From Hymenobacter terricola (GTDB lineage: Bacteria; Bacteroidota; Bacteroidia; Cytophagales; Hymenobacteraceae): a stretch of DNA of 59,571 nt. The position numbers and the translations under genes were made by a program. Each line of letters begins with the position of its first letter. Position 1 is the stretch's first letter. Positions 16,230 to 24,510 of this stretch are shown here, one piece after another. The notes beneath the pieces were generated by a model. It worked only from the letters and a program-made list of their open reading frames with translations. It ran no database searches and had not been told where the DNA came from. The DNA lies in the NCBI RefSeq assembly GCF_017921975.2, contig NZ_JAGEMO020000040.1:1-59571 (forward strand). The letters are read 5' to 3'.

Positions 16230-17285
16230 CTAAATTTCGTCGAAGAACGACTTCTCCCCTACCGCTACCTCTGCGGGAGCTTCGGCCACCATGCCTGGCT
16301 GGCCGGGATGCGTCACGGGCGAGGGCTGGTTGATTTCGGGGTGGCTGGGGCCCACGGGCTGAATGTCGGGCGTGGGCGGCTGCACGTAGGGCGGGTTGGG
16401 CTCGGGCACCTGCGAAGGCGCGGGCTGCTCAATGTTAGGCGCAGGCGCAATGCCGGGGTTTTCGGCTGGCGCGGCGGGCCGCTCAATTTCGGGCGAGGGA
16501 GCCGTATTGGGGTCGGGCTGCTGGCCGGGCTTGGGGTTATAGCCCGTGGTGTCGGAAGCACGCTCCAGGGCTTCTTCGGCGCGGCCAAGGGCCGAGGGAA
16601 CGAAGGCAGCCGGCGTTGCCGCCGCTACGGCAGCGGCGGGCGAAATAGCGGAAGCAGTAGTGACTTGCATGGCGGGCGGGGGTTCAGAAGTGGGTTCGGC
16701 GGCCGGTTCTTTCGGCCGCTCTACCTGTACGCGGGCGGCGCGGGAAAGGATGGCTGCCGTGCCACCCTTGGGCCGGTTGCGGGCTTTTTCCACTTTGTCC
16801 AGCGCATCGGAAGCCAGGTGGTGCAGGTCGCGCACCAGGCCGTCGAGCTGCTGCTCCAGGCGCTGGCACTCCTGGCCCAGGCCGCCCACTTCGCGCTGCA
16901 TGTCGGCCACGGTTTTTTCGGCCTGCTGGTACGCTTCGTCCACCACGGCGCGGGCACGCTGGCGGGCCTCGTTCAGCAGGTTTTCGGCCTGCAGCTGGGC
17001 TTCGCGAATGCGCAGGTCGGCATCGCGCTGGGCCTGCTCGGTGATGTTGTTGCCGGTGTCTTCGGCCGTTTTGAGGGTGCGGTAGAGGCTGCTTTCCACT
17101 TCGCGCATTTTCTGCACGTCCTGCTGGGCGTGTTCCAGCTTGAGGCGCAGCTCGCGGTTTTCATCGCCCAGCCGCTCCCATTGCTGCGAAATCGTGGTCA
17201 GAAAGGCCTGCACTTCGTCTTTATCGACCCCCCGAAAGGATTTTTCAAACGTTTTCTGGCGGATATCGAGGGCGGTGAGTTTCAT
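16230..17285 (-). CDS. divIVA: DivIVA-domain coiled-coil protein
   Basis: A 351-residue protein whose first 60 residues carry the DivIVA signature: M-K-L-T-A-L-D-I-R-Q-K-T-F, then F-R-G-V-D-K-D-E-V-Q-A-F-L. A long coiled coil follows to about residue 170 (repeated E-A-R/Q-L-Q-A-E-N heptads). The last 170 residues are a disordered Pro/Glu/Ala-rich tail with many P-x-P-E-I-x-x-P units. DivIVA proteins bind curved membrane and organise division or polar growth in Gram-positives. In Bacteroidota the role is less clear. The tail is unusually long and ends F-F-D-E-I, a possible docking peptide (inference). Confidence 0.85.
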   Translation of the reverse strand: MKLTALDIRQKTFEKSFRGVDKDEVQAFLTTISQQWERLGDENRELRLKLEHAQQDVQKMREVESSLYRTLKTAEDTGNNITEQAQRDADLRIREAQLQAENLLNEARQRARAVVDEAYQQAEKTVADMQREVGGLGQECQRLEQQLDGLVRDLHHLASDALDKVEKARNRPKGGTAAILSRAARVQVERPKEPAAEPTSEPPPAMQVTTASAISPAAAVAAATPAAFVPSALGRAEEALERASDTTGYNPKPGQQPDPNTAPSPEIERPAAPAENPGIAPAPNIEQPAPSQVPEPNPPYVQPPTPDIQPVGPSHPEINQPSPVTHPGQPGMVAEAPAEVAVGEKSFFDEI

Positions 17286-17290
17286 TTTTC

Positions 17291-17377
17291 TAGTTGTCAG
17301 TTATTCGTTGTCAGTTGATGGGGTCAGGTACCGGGCCGGGTTTGCCCTAATCACTGACAACGAGCAACTGACAACTA
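17291..17377. repeat. Inverted repeat, family R2 copy 1
   Basis: Arms 17291-17315 and 17353-17377 match at 23 of 25 positions and are built on TAGTTGTCAGTT...TCGTTGTCAGT. The outer end of the right arm is the TAG stop codon of the WD40 gene on the minus strand (17375-17377). A second copy lies at 18331-18424, at the other end of the same gene. Confidence 0.85.
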
Positions 17378-18301
17378 CGCTTCCACTTGCCAAACGGCCA
17401 GACTGCGGTCGTCGCTACACGAAACTAGCCGGTTTTCGGTGCCCGGCCAAACCAGCCGGTTTACGGAAGTGCCGTGGCCGGCCGCGCGCGCACGGTCGAG
17501 CACGCGCAGCAGCGTCAGCGTGGCCGCGTCCCAGAGCTTGATGCTCTTGTCGAGGCTGCACGAGGCCAGGTAGTGGCCATCGGGACTGAAAGCCAGGTGG
17601 TGAATGGTGTACATATGGGCCGGCACGGTGCCCGCCAGCGCGTAGCCCGCGGCCACCTCCCAGGTGCGGATTTGGGCATCGCGCCCGGCTGTGAGCAGGC
17701 GCGCGCCATCCGGAGAATACGCCACGGAAAATACCGAATTGGTGCTTTCGGCCAGCGTGAACTTCGTTTCCAGCGAATCCAGGTCCAGAATCCGGGTCAG
17801 GGTATCGGAACTGCCCACGGCCAGCTCGTTGCGGCCTTCGTGCAGCGCCAGGCAGCGCAGGCTTTTATCGGCGAGGCGCAGCAGCTTTTCCAGGCGAAAA
17901 CCGGGCACGGTAAGAACGGCCAGCGTGCCGTCGCCGAGGGCCACGTATAGCCGCTGCCGGCTGGCGGAGAACACAATTTCGAAGACGGCCACCGGTGGCA
18001 GAGCCGTGGCGTGCGCTAGCTGATTTCGGCTTAAATCAATGGCCTGAATGCCCTGAAAATTGTGCCCCAGCACCAGCAAATCCAGCGCTGGCAAGTGGTG
18101 CAGGGCATACACCGAGTTTTCGACGCGCGCCAGCAATTCGCCGTCCTGCGCCGGAGTAGCGGCATCCCAGCCCACCACCATGCCATCGGCGCTGCCCGAG
18201 TAAACGGTGCTTGCCGCCCCCCCGGTGAGCGCATACACCGCGTCGCGGTGGCCGGCCAGGGTGGCAATTCGGGTAACGGGCGGGCGGAAAATCTCGGACA
18301 T
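17375..18301 (-). CDS. WD40-repeat protein
   Basis: A 308-residue cytoplasmic protein (no signal peptide) made of about seven WD40 blades. Visible blade ends include V-V-G-W-D-A-A, Q-I-R-T-W-E-V, S-I-K-L-W-D-A and S-L-A-V-W-Q-V, with G-H-R-D-A-V-Y-A-L and Y-S-P-D-G-A-R-L-L openings. It is probably a single-propeller scaffold; the partner is unknown. It lies upstream of divIVA on the same strand. R2 inverted repeats flank it at both ends, and its stop codon is inside one of them, so the gene end may have been reset by the repeat. Confidence 0.85.
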   Translation of the reverse strand: MSEIFRPPVTRIATLAGHRDAVYALTGGAASTVYSGSADGMVVGWDAATPAQDGELLARVENSVYALHHLPALDLLVLGHNFQGIQAIDLSRNQLAHATALPPVAVFEIVFSASRQRLYVALGDGTLAVLTVPGFRLEKLLRLADKSLRCLALHEGRNELAVGSSDTLTRILDLDSLETKFTLAESTNSVFSVAYSPDGARLLTAGRDAQIRTWEVAAGYALAGTVPAHMYTIHHLAFSPDGHYLASCSLDKSIKLWDAATLTLLRVLDRARAAGHGTSVNRLVWPGTENRLVSCSDDRSLAVWQVEA

Positions 18302-18330
18302 ACGGGCGCCGCAAAGGTAGCTTCGCGGGT

Positions 18331-18424
18331 GGTTGTCAGTTGTTCGTTATCAGTTGTCAGGTTTAAGCCCGCCTGCTTCGCCGAATAAACACTTCGAACA
18401 ACTGACAACGAACAACTGACAACC
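18331..18424. repeat. Inverted repeat, family R2 copy 2
   Basis: Arms 18331-18357 and 18398-18424 (27 bases, one mismatch) consist of GGTTGTCAGTTGTTCGTT followed by GTCAGTTGT, so each arm contains an internal direct repeat of GTTGTCAGTTGT. It fills the divergent promoter gap between the WD40 gene and the phosphopantetheinyl transferase. Confidence 0.88.
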
Positions 18425-18430
18425 CCCAAC

Positions 18431-19117
18431 TTGCCTCTTCACTCCCTTCAGCACCTCTCCCCTACCGCCGTGCTGGGCCTGTGGCACCTCACCGAAACGC
18501 CCGCCGAGCTGTGGTCCGGCCTGCCCCGGCAGGAAGCCTACGAGTCTCTCATGCCCGTCACAGCCGATGCCGCGCGCCAGGCCCAATGGCTGGCCGGTCG
18601 GCGGCTGGTACACGCGCTGGTAGAGGATTTATCGGCCGCAACGCCGCACCCGGTGGTGCAAAACGATGCCACCGGCCGCCCCTGGCTGACCGACGGCGTG
18701 CCGGACAATTTGGTCGTGTCGCTCTCGCATTCCGGCGCGTGGGTGGCGGCGGTCTTGGCCGAAGGCGGCCGGGTCGGGGTCGACGTGGAAATAATCCGGG
18801 ACAAAGCCCAGCGGCTGGCCGGCAAATTCCTGGCCCCGAATGAGTGGGCCGATGCTCAGGCCGCCACTCAAAATGCGCCCGATTCCAGCGCCCACTATAC
18901 CTTGCTGTGGAGCGCCAAAGAAACCCTGTACAAGCTGGCTGCGCAACGCGGCATTATCTTCAAAAACCAATTACTGCTGAATGCGTTCGAGCCGCGGGCC
19001 GCGGGCAAAATCCCCGCTACGCTGCTGCTGAACGGGTTGCAGACGCGGCACTCCATTTGCTATTATCGGCCGGCGCCCGGCTACGTGCTCACGTACTGCC
19101 ACGAACCGGCCGCCTAA
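18431..19117 (+). CDS. 4'-phosphopantetheinyl transferase superfamily protein
   Basis: A 228-residue two-lobed Sfp/HetI-type protein. It shows N-L-V-V-S-L-S-H-S-G near residue 95, the metal-binding G-V-D-V-E near 116, and W-S-A-K-E-T-L-Y-K near 160, the three hallmark motifs of the family. It transfers phosphopantetheine from CoA to acyl carrier or other carrier proteins. Downstream of the motifs is the usual beta-strand end (L-T-Y-C-H-E). The start is a TTG at 18431, only seven bases from the R2 repeat; no better start is visible, so the N-terminus is less certain. Confidence 0.88.
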   Translation: MPLHSLQHLSPTAVLGLWHLTETPAELWSGLPRQEAYESLMPVTADAARQAQWLAGRRLVHALVEDLSAATPHPVVQNDATGRPWLTDGVPDNLVVSLSHSGAWVAAVLAEGGRVGVDVEIIRDKAQRLAGKFLAPNEWADAQAATQNAPDSSAHYTLLWSAKETLYKLAAQRGIIFKNQLLLNAFEPRAAGKIPATLLLNGLQTRHSICYYRPAPGYVLTYCHEPAA

Positions 19118-19153
19118 CCACCCGCTTACGCCCTTTTGTCTTACCTTACCGCC

Positions 19154-19735
19154 ATGTCTTTTCGCCGAATTTCTATTCTTGCCGCCATTGCCCTGCTCAC
19201 CGTGACCTTGGCCGTGGGCGTGGCCCGCGCCCAGGCCGGTGGCACCATCACCGATTTCACCCTCAAAACCGCCTCCAACACCGACGTAGCCCTCAAAAGC
19301 TACGCCGGCAACAAGGCCGTGGTGGTGGTATTTCTGAACCCGGCCTGTGCCTTTTCACGGCTGTATCAGGAGCGGCTGGCCTCGCTCAGCAGCGCCTACC
19401 GGGGCCGGGGCGTGCAGTTCCTGTTCATCAACGTGCCCATCAACCTCGATGCACCCGGCACCGCCGCTCCCGGCGAAGTCGAACTGCCCACCCTCACCGA
19501 TGCCAGCCAGCAAGTGGCCGCCCAGCTCGGCGTGAGCAAAACTGCCGAAGCCGTGGTGCTGGAGCCCGTTTCCGGCGGCTTCGCCATCCGCTACCGGGGT
19601 GCTATCGACGACAACCCGCAGGTAGCCGGCAGCGTGCAGCAGCCTTACCTGAAGCAGGTGCTCGATAACGTACTGGCCAGCCGCCCCGCCGGCGTAGCCG
19701 ACAAGCGCGCCGCCGGCTGTTTGATTAAGCGGTAG
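19154..19735 (+). CDS. Exported redoxin (AhpC/TSA, thioredoxin-fold) protein
   Basis: A 193-residue protein starting at the ATG 19154, which opens a signal peptide (to about A-R-A-Q). The fold is of the AhpC/TSA redoxin type: D-F-T-L-K-T-A near the start, then V-V-V-V-F-L-N-P-A-C-A-F-S-R, where a single Cys replaces a CxxC. A second Cys is in the C-terminal G-C-L-I-K-R, an ending seen in related redoxins. It is probably a periplasmic thiol oxidoreductase, perhaps using the two distant Cys residues as a pair (inference). Confidence 0.8.
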   Translation: MSFRRISILAAIALLTVTLAVGVARAQAGGTITDFTLKTASNTDVALKSYAGNKAVVVVFLNPACAFSRLYQERLASLSSAYRGRGVQFLFINVPINLDAPGTAAPGEVELPTLTDASQQVAAQLGVSKTAEAVVLEPVSGGFAIRYRGAIDDNPQVAGSVQQPYLKQVLDNVLASRPAGVADKRAAGCLIKR

Positions 19736-19759
19736 CATTCAGCCCTGCAGCGAAACAAA

Positions 19760-19856
19760 AGAACGTCATGCTGGGCCTGCCGAAGCATCTCTACCGCCGA
19801 AGGAACCAAATTACTCTTGCGGTAGAGATGCTTCGACGGGCTCAGCATGACGTTCT
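19760..19856. repeat. Long inverted repeat, family R1 copy 2
   Basis: Arms of 38 bases at 19760-19797 and 19819-19856 match at 35 of 38 positions. They share the AGAACGTCATGCTG...GAAGCATCTCTACCGC frame of copy 1 at 3527-3626 but have a different middle (GGCCTGCC / CGACGGGC). It again sits in a convergent gap. Confidence 0.9.
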
Positions 19857-19873
19857 GGTTTAATGCTTGCTTA

Positions 19874-20707
19874 TTACTCCAGAATGCTGAGCAGCACGGC
19901 CACTTCGGTGGCTTTCACGGGCTCCTGCAATTTTTCGAAGCTCATTTGCAGGTTGCGCAGGGCGCGGCGCACGATGTCGATGTTCGAGCAGGGCTCGAAG
20001 AAAATCGGGTTCGGCGTGATGTTGAGCTGGCTGACGTAGTGCTCGATATCGGTGCGCGACAGGACCAGGCCGCGGTTGTAGCAGTTGATGTAGAACGGCT
20101 CGGCGGTCTTCACCTCGGGCCGGAAGGTGAGCACGAACAAGTTGGGCAGGTTCACGCCAAACACCGGCAGGTGGAGCCGCTGGGCCACCAGCAGGTAAAT
20201 CACGCACAGGGTGAGCGGGTTGCCGCGCTTGGTTTCAATCACGCGCTGCAGCATGGAGTTGGCCGGCGAGTGAAAATGCTGGGTATTGGCCGCAAACTTG
20301 TGCACCCGAAACATGATGTAGTTCAGGGTTTGAATCTGGTCGGCGGGGTGCATTTCGGGGCGCAGAGCGGTCCAGGTTTCAAAACGGAGCTGCTCGATGG
20401 CGCGGTTCAGGGCCTGGAGGTCGGCATCGGGATATTGATACGTGTTCAACAGCCACATGCCTTCGAGCAGGTCGGTGGCGCCCGCTTCGCGCCATACTTT
20501 GAGGCGCTGCTGCAAACCCTCAAACTGCAGGTGGTGAATCAAATCCTCCAGCCGCTGCTGCTGCTGGCCGTCGAGGGTTTCCTCCCAGGACTCCTCCAGA
20601 AACGGAATGATGCTTTCGCCCAGGTTCTGGATTTTGTCCTGAATTTGCGGCGCGATTTCCGGGTCATCGAGCAGCGAGATGAGGGCTTTGATTTCTTTGT
20701 TGGTCAT
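19874..20707 (-). CDS. SirB1/transglutaminase-like protein
   Basis: A 277-residue cytosolic protein started at ATG 20705-20707. The N-terminal half is helical (E-E-S-W-E-E-T-L-D-G). The C-terminal half has the SirB1-type core: S-P-A-N-S-M-L-Q-R-V-I-E-T-K-R-G-N-P-L-T-L, then the V-A-Q-R-L-H-L-P-V-F-G-V-N-L-P segment and F-Y-I-N-C-Y-N-R-G. The classical transglutaminase Cys is replaced by Thr-Leu in this family (G-N-P-L-T-L), so catalysis is doubtful. The biochemical role is unknown. Confidence 0.75.
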   Translation of the reverse strand: MTNKEIKALISLLDDPEIAPQIQDKIQNLGESIIPFLEESWEETLDGQQQQRLEDLIHHLQFEGLQQRLKVWREAGATDLLEGMWLLNTYQYPDADLQALNRAIEQLRFETWTALRPEMHPADQIQTLNYIMFRVHKFAANTQHFHSPANSMLQRVIETKRGNPLTLCVIYLLVAQRLHLPVFGVNLPNLFVLTFRPEVKTAEPFYINCYNRGLVLSRTDIEHYVSQLNITPNPIFFEPCSNIDIVRRALRNLQMSFEKLQEPVKATEVAVLLSILE

Positions 20708-20789
20708 TGCAGAAGTAGGCACGGCAAGGCAAATTAACGCCCGAAAGCGGTTTTTGGGCCGCCTCGGCCGTTTTTTACCAACACAACTG

Positions 20790-22517
20790 CTACCGCAACA
20801 AGTTCGTTTTGGCTAGTTCGAGCAGTTCGCTGCCGCGCCCGTTCATCAGCGCTTTCACTGCATACAGGCTGAAGCCCTGGGCCTGCTTCCGGTCGATGCT
20901 GGGCGGCATGCTCAGCTCCTGGCGCTTCACCACGGCGTCGACCAGCGCCGGGCCGTCGTGGGCCAGGGCTTCGCGCAGCACACTTTCCAGCTGGCCGGGG
21001 TCGCCCACGCGGAAGCCCTTCAGGCCGGCGGCCGTGGCCAGCGCCCCGAAATCGGGGTTGTCCAGCTCAGTACCGTATTCGAGGATGCCGGCGGCCTTCA
21101 TTTCCAACTCCACAAAGCCCAGGGCCGAATTATTGAAGACGATGATTTTGACCGGAATTTTGTGCTGGCGAATGGTCAGCAATTCGCTCAGCAGCATGGC
21201 CAGGCCGCCGTCGCCGCACATGGCAATTACCGGCCGGCCGGGGTAGGCCAGGGCCGCGCCGTAGGCCTGCGAAACCGCGTTGGCCATGCTGCCGTGCACG
21301 AAAGAGCCGACGAGCCGGCGCTTGCCATTCATGCGCAGGTAGCGGGCCGCCCAGATGGTGGGCGTGCCCACGTCGCAGGTAAAAATGGCGTCTTCGGTGG
21401 CCAGCTCGTTCAGCAGGCGGGCTACGTGCGGCGGGTGCAGGCTGCTGTCGCCGGCCTCGCCGGTGGCCAGCTCGGCGAGGTGGGCATCGTCGGCGCGGTG
21501 GCGCTCCCGGGCTTCCTGGAGGTGCGCCGAATCGGTATGCACGGTGAGGTAGGGCAGCAGGGCCCGCAGGGTTTCGGCCACGTCGCCCACCAGGCCGATT
21601 TCGACGCGGGTACGCCGGCCAATGTTTTCGGGGCGGGTATCGACCTGCACCACGCGGGCTTTTTCGGGGTAAAACTGGCGGTACGGGAAGTCGGTGCCCA
21701 GCATGAGGATGACGCGGGCGTCCATCAGGGCGTGGTAGCCGGCGGGCATGCCCAGCAGGCCGGTCATGCCCACATCGAACGGGTTGTTAGGCTCCACGAA
21801 CTCCTTGCCGCGCAGGGCATGCACCACCGGCGCCTGCAGCATTTCGGCCACTTGCAGCAGCTCCGAATGAGCATTGGCGCAGCCAATTCCGGCCAGGATG
21901 GTGACTTTCGCGCCGGCGTTCAGCAGCTCGGCCGCCTGGCGGATGTCGGCCTCACCGGGGCGCAGGGCGCTGCAGCGGCCCAGGGTGGGCAGCAGGGTTT
22001 TGGGGGCTTCGGTTTCGAGGTAGGCCACGTCGCCGGGCAGCACCACCACGGCCACGCCGCGCTGGCCCAGGGCGGCCGCCACGGCACTTTCGATGGTGCG
22101 CACGGCCTGCTCCGGCGTCGAAATCAGCTCGCAGAAATGGCTGCATTCCCGAAAGAGCCGCTCCGGATGCGTTTCCTGAAAGTAGCCGGTCCCGATTTCC
22201 ACGCTCGGAATCTGGGCCGCCAGGGCCAGCACCGGCACCCGGCTGCGGTGGCAGTCGAACAGGCCGTTGATGAGGTGGGTATTGCCCGGCCCGCAGGAGC
22301 CGGCGCACACCGCCAAGTCGCCGGTGAGGTGGGCCTCGGCCCCGGCGGCGAAGGCCCCGCCTTCCTCGTGCCGCACGGCAATGAATTCGATGTTGTGGCG
22401 GGTGCGAATGTTGTCGGTGATGCCGTTGAGCGAGTCGCCCACCACGCCAAACACGCGCTTGACGCCGGCGGCTACGAGGGTATCGACAATGATTTCGGCT
22501 ACGGATTTTTTGGACAT
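20790..22517 (-). CDS. poxB: Thiamine-diphosphate pyruvate dehydrogenase (quinone) / pyruvate oxidase
   Basis: A 575-residue ThDP enzyme with three domains in family order. The PYR domain has V-R-H-E51-E-G-G-A-F-A-A-G-A, the catalytic Glu. The central domain has G-I-G-C-A-N-A-H and binds FAD in PoxB. The PP domain has C-G-D-G-G-L-A...F-N-N, the ThDP/Mg motif. PoxB oxidises pyruvate to acetate and CO2 and passes electrons to quinone at the membrane. The last residues are not clearly an amphipathic PoxB tail, so an acetolactate-synthase-like role cannot be fully excluded. It lies 80 bases downstream of the GntR/ABC operon. Confidence 0.88.
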   Translation of the reverse strand: MSKKSVAEIIVDTLVAAGVKRVFGVVGDSLNGITDNIRTRHNIEFIAVRHEEGGAFAAGAEAHLTGDLAVCAGSCGPGNTHLINGLFDCHRSRVPVLALAAQIPSVEIGTGYFQETHPERLFRECSHFCELISTPEQAVRTIESAVAAALGQRGVAVVVLPGDVAYLETEAPKTLLPTLGRCSALRPGEADIRQAAELLNAGAKVTILAGIGCANAHSELLQVAEMLQAPVVHALRGKEFVEPNNPFDVGMTGLLGMPAGYHALMDARVILMLGTDFPYRQFYPEKARVVQVDTRPENIGRRTRVEIGLVGDVAETLRALLPYLTVHTDSAHLQEARERHRADDAHLAELATGEAGDSSLHPPHVARLLNELATEDAIFTCDVGTPTIWAARYLRMNGKRRLVGSFVHGSMANAVSQAYGAALAYPGRPVIAMCGDGGLAMLLSELLTIRQHKIPVKIIVFNNSALGFVELEMKAAGILEYGTELDNPDFGALATAAGLKGFRVGDPGQLESVLREALAHDGPALVDAVVKRQELSMPPSIDRKQAQGFSLYAVKALMNGRGSELLELAKTNLLR

Positions 22518-22597
22518 GGCAAGGGGCGCAGAGCGTGAAAAGACCTCCTTGCTTACGGCCGGGGCCCGCCCGGCGTTCAGGCCAGGCGGGCTCCTGA

Positions 22598-23329
22598 TTA
22601 CCGCAGGCCGCGCAGCGCCGCCCCCGACAGCTCCACGCGGGCGCTGTCGCCAAAGTGCCAGCGGAGCGCGGGCAAGGGCAGGTTTTTGGCCACCAGCTTG
22701 GCCGATTGCTCCACGTGCAGGTCGGAGGCGTCGATGCGGTTGTCGTCGTTCAGGTCGAGCTCGGCGGTGCTGCCGGGCGTGCCGCCCACCTCGGCCCGGA
22801 GCCGGCCCAGGCGGTTGCCGGCCAGCTCTACCTGGGCGGTCTGGTTCTGGACCAGCCGCAGGCTGTCCTGCGCAAAGCCCTTCACGACTACTCCGCCGGG
22901 TGTTTGGTAGAATTTCGAGCGGGGCACCGTTTTGCGCTGGCCGGCCACGGTGTAGGTGGTGCCGGCCGTGAGCAGGCTCAGGCGCGGGCAGCGGATGATG
23001 ACGGCTTCGTCCCGGCCCAGCCAGGTTTCCTTTTCGGGGTAGCTCAGCGCCACCGTCAGGCGGTGGCCCCGCTGCGTGACGTGCACGTACTTGGCCGCGT
23101 CCTTGCTCACGTACACGGCAAAGGGGCCGGCTTCCACTTTCACGTTCATCTGCCCGGCGGCGGGCACGTCCACGGCATTAAAGTTGGTGAGCGGCAGGGC
23201 CGTGTAGTTGCGCAGCGGGTCTTTGAAAGTACCGAGCTGGTATTCGGTGTGCAGGGCGGCGTTGTAGGCCGTGAGCGAGCCCAGCAGCAGCAGGCCGGCG
23301 GCGGTCAGAAATTTGAGGCTGTTTTTCAT
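22598..23329 (-). CDS. DUF2807-like exported protein
   Basis: A 243-residue protein with an N-terminal signal or anchor segment (MKNSLKFLTAAGLLLLGSLTAY). Its body is a right-handed beta-solenoid pattern: F-N-A-V-D-V-P-A, V-K-V-E-A-G-P-F, then repeated V-x-L-x-G/N steps such as V-E-L-A-G-N-R-L-G-R-L and A-R-V-E-L-S-G-A-A-L-R. This matches the DUF2807 (putative auto-transporter adhesin head) family of Bacteroidota. It overlaps the GntR gene by four bases (ATGA), so it is cotranscribed as the last gene of that operon. Function is unknown. Confidence 0.75.
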   Translation of the reverse strand: MKNSLKFLTAAGLLLLGSLTAYNAALHTEYQLGTFKDPLRNYTALPLTNFNAVDVPAAGQMNVKVEAGPFAVYVSKDAAKYVHVTQRGHRLTVALSYPEKETWLGRDEAVIIRCPRLSLLTAGTTYTVAGQRKTVPRSKFYQTPGGVVVKGFAQDSLRLVQNQTAQVELAGNRLGRLRAEVGGTPGSTAELDLNDDNRIDASDLHVEQSAKLVAKNLPLPALRWHFGDSARVELSGAALRGLR

Positions 23330-23718
23330 GCTTGCGGGAGGGAAACGGGTTCGGGATGGGCGGCCAGAAACTGGTCGTAGCGCTGCTGCACTTCGGGCAG
23401 GCCCACGCCCAGCAGCCGGATGGTGCGGAAAAACGCCGGCAGCTCCTGCTGCAAAAAGCGGGCTTTGCGCTGCTCCTGCACGCGCCGCGGCCCATCGGGC
23501 GCCACAAAAAAGCCGATGCCGCGCTTGTTGTAAATCACCTCCTGGCCTTGCAGGTGCTCGTAGGTGCGCATCACCGTGTTGGGGTTCACCTGCAGGGTGC
23601 CGGCCAGGTCGCGCACCGACGGAATCTTGTCGTCGGGCGGCCAGCTGCCCCGCAGAATATGCTCGCTCACGTACCCGGCAATCTGCAGGTAAATGGCCTC
23701 GTTTTCATTGAATTCCAT
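23326..23718 (-). CDS. GntR-family regulator, YtrA subfamily
   Basis: A 130-residue protein: an N-terminal GntR winged helix (A-I-Y-L-Q-I-A, K-I-P-S-V-R-D-L-A, V-N-P-N-T-V-M-R-T-Y) followed by only about 45 residues, the short YtrA-type C-terminus. YtrA-type regulators usually control ABC transporters encoded beside them. Here it is the third gene of an operon behind an ATPase and a membrane protein. A palindrome with GTGTA/TACAC ends lies just upstream of the first gene (25363-25384) and is the likely operator. Confidence 0.92.
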   Translation of the reverse strand: MEFNENEAIYLQIAGYVSEHILRGSWPPDDKIPSVRDLAGTLQVNPNTVMRTYEHLQGQEVIYNKRGIGFFVAPDGPRRVQEQRKARFLQQELPAFFRTIRLLGVGLPEVQQRYDQFLAAHPEPVSLPQA

Positions 23719-23733
23719 AATGATAATTCCCGC

Positions 23734-24510
23734 TTATAGTTGTTTCTCGGTGAGGCGGGCGTAGGCCGCCAGCCACAGCAGCGCGGCCAGCCCCAGCGGC
23801 AGCAGTACCAGCAGCAGCTGCGTTTGGCCGGCCGGCAGCTCCAGCAAAAAATAGTGCTTATCGACTGGCACATGCACCTCGCCAAAGGGCACCGTGAGCC
23901 CGACTTCCGGCGTCAGCCAGGCCTTCAGCAGCTGAAAGTTGGCCGTCATCAGCACAATCAGCAGCCCGAAAAAAGCAAATGCCGTTTTGATGACGTGCAG
24001 CCGCTCGAAGTAGATGGCCCCCCACAGCGCCACCGCGTGCAGCAGGGCATAGCTCAGGATGGCCGTGGCCGCCGGGCGCAGGCCATCGGTCAGGTTCAGG
24101 AGCGGGTGCGGGTGGCCGTTGTTGCCCACGGCCAGCACCAGCGCGTCAATGGCCAGGAACGACGCGGTGTAGACCACCAGAAACACGGGCAGCGAATACA
24201 GCCACACCACCAGGTATTTTTCGAGGTGCGAGGCGGGCAGCAGCAGCGCCGGGGCGGCCTGCCGCCGGTCGCCCACGGCCGCGAACACCGACGAGGTGAA
24301 CACCGCCCCCGCCCCCAGCAGGCCAAACATGAACATCACCATCTGCAGCTCCTGGTCCAGCGGCCGGCCGGTGAGGTAGGTGAGGGTGCCCAGCACCACC
24401 AGCAGGCCGCCCAGCAGCACCGCCGTGCCCATCAGGTAGCTGCGCGAATGCTCGGCCGTGTGCCGGCGCAGCAGGCGCCCAAAGCGCGAAAGATTAAAGT
24501 GCCAGTTCAT
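23734..24510 (-). CDS. ABC-transporter membrane subunit (putative)
   Basis: A 258-residue membrane protein with six to seven hydrophobic helices (for example at 30-50, 70-95, 125-150 and 160-200), no periplasmic domain and a basic N-terminus. Its start overlaps the ATPase gene by 17 bases, indicating coupling and a shared complex. The protein resembles ABC-2-type permeases of GntR-linked operons, but I see no specific motif. Substrate is unknown; cell-envelope stress or bacteriocin export would fit YtrA-type operons (inference). Confidence 0.7.
   Translation of the reverse strand: MNWHFNLSRFGRLLRRHTAEHSRSYLMGTAVLLGGLLVVLGTLTYLTGRPLDQELQMVMFMFGLLGAGAVFTSSVFAAVGDRRQAAPALLLPASHLEKYLVVWLYSLPVFLVVYTASFLAIDALVLAVGNNGHPHPLLNLTDGLRPAATAILSYALLHAVALWGAIYFERLHVIKTAFAFFGLLIVLMTANFQLLKAWLTPEVGLTVPFGEVHVPVDKHYFLLELPAGQTQLLLVLLPLGLAALLWLAAYARLTEKQL

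Noticed and set aside
16092..17318. 408-codon open frame opposite divIVA
   Set aside because: Gly/Arg-rich shadow; the DivIVA signature is clear on the minus strand.
20958..22538. 526-codon open frame opposite poxB
   Set aside because: No recognisable domain; poxB on the other strand is full length with ThDP motifs.
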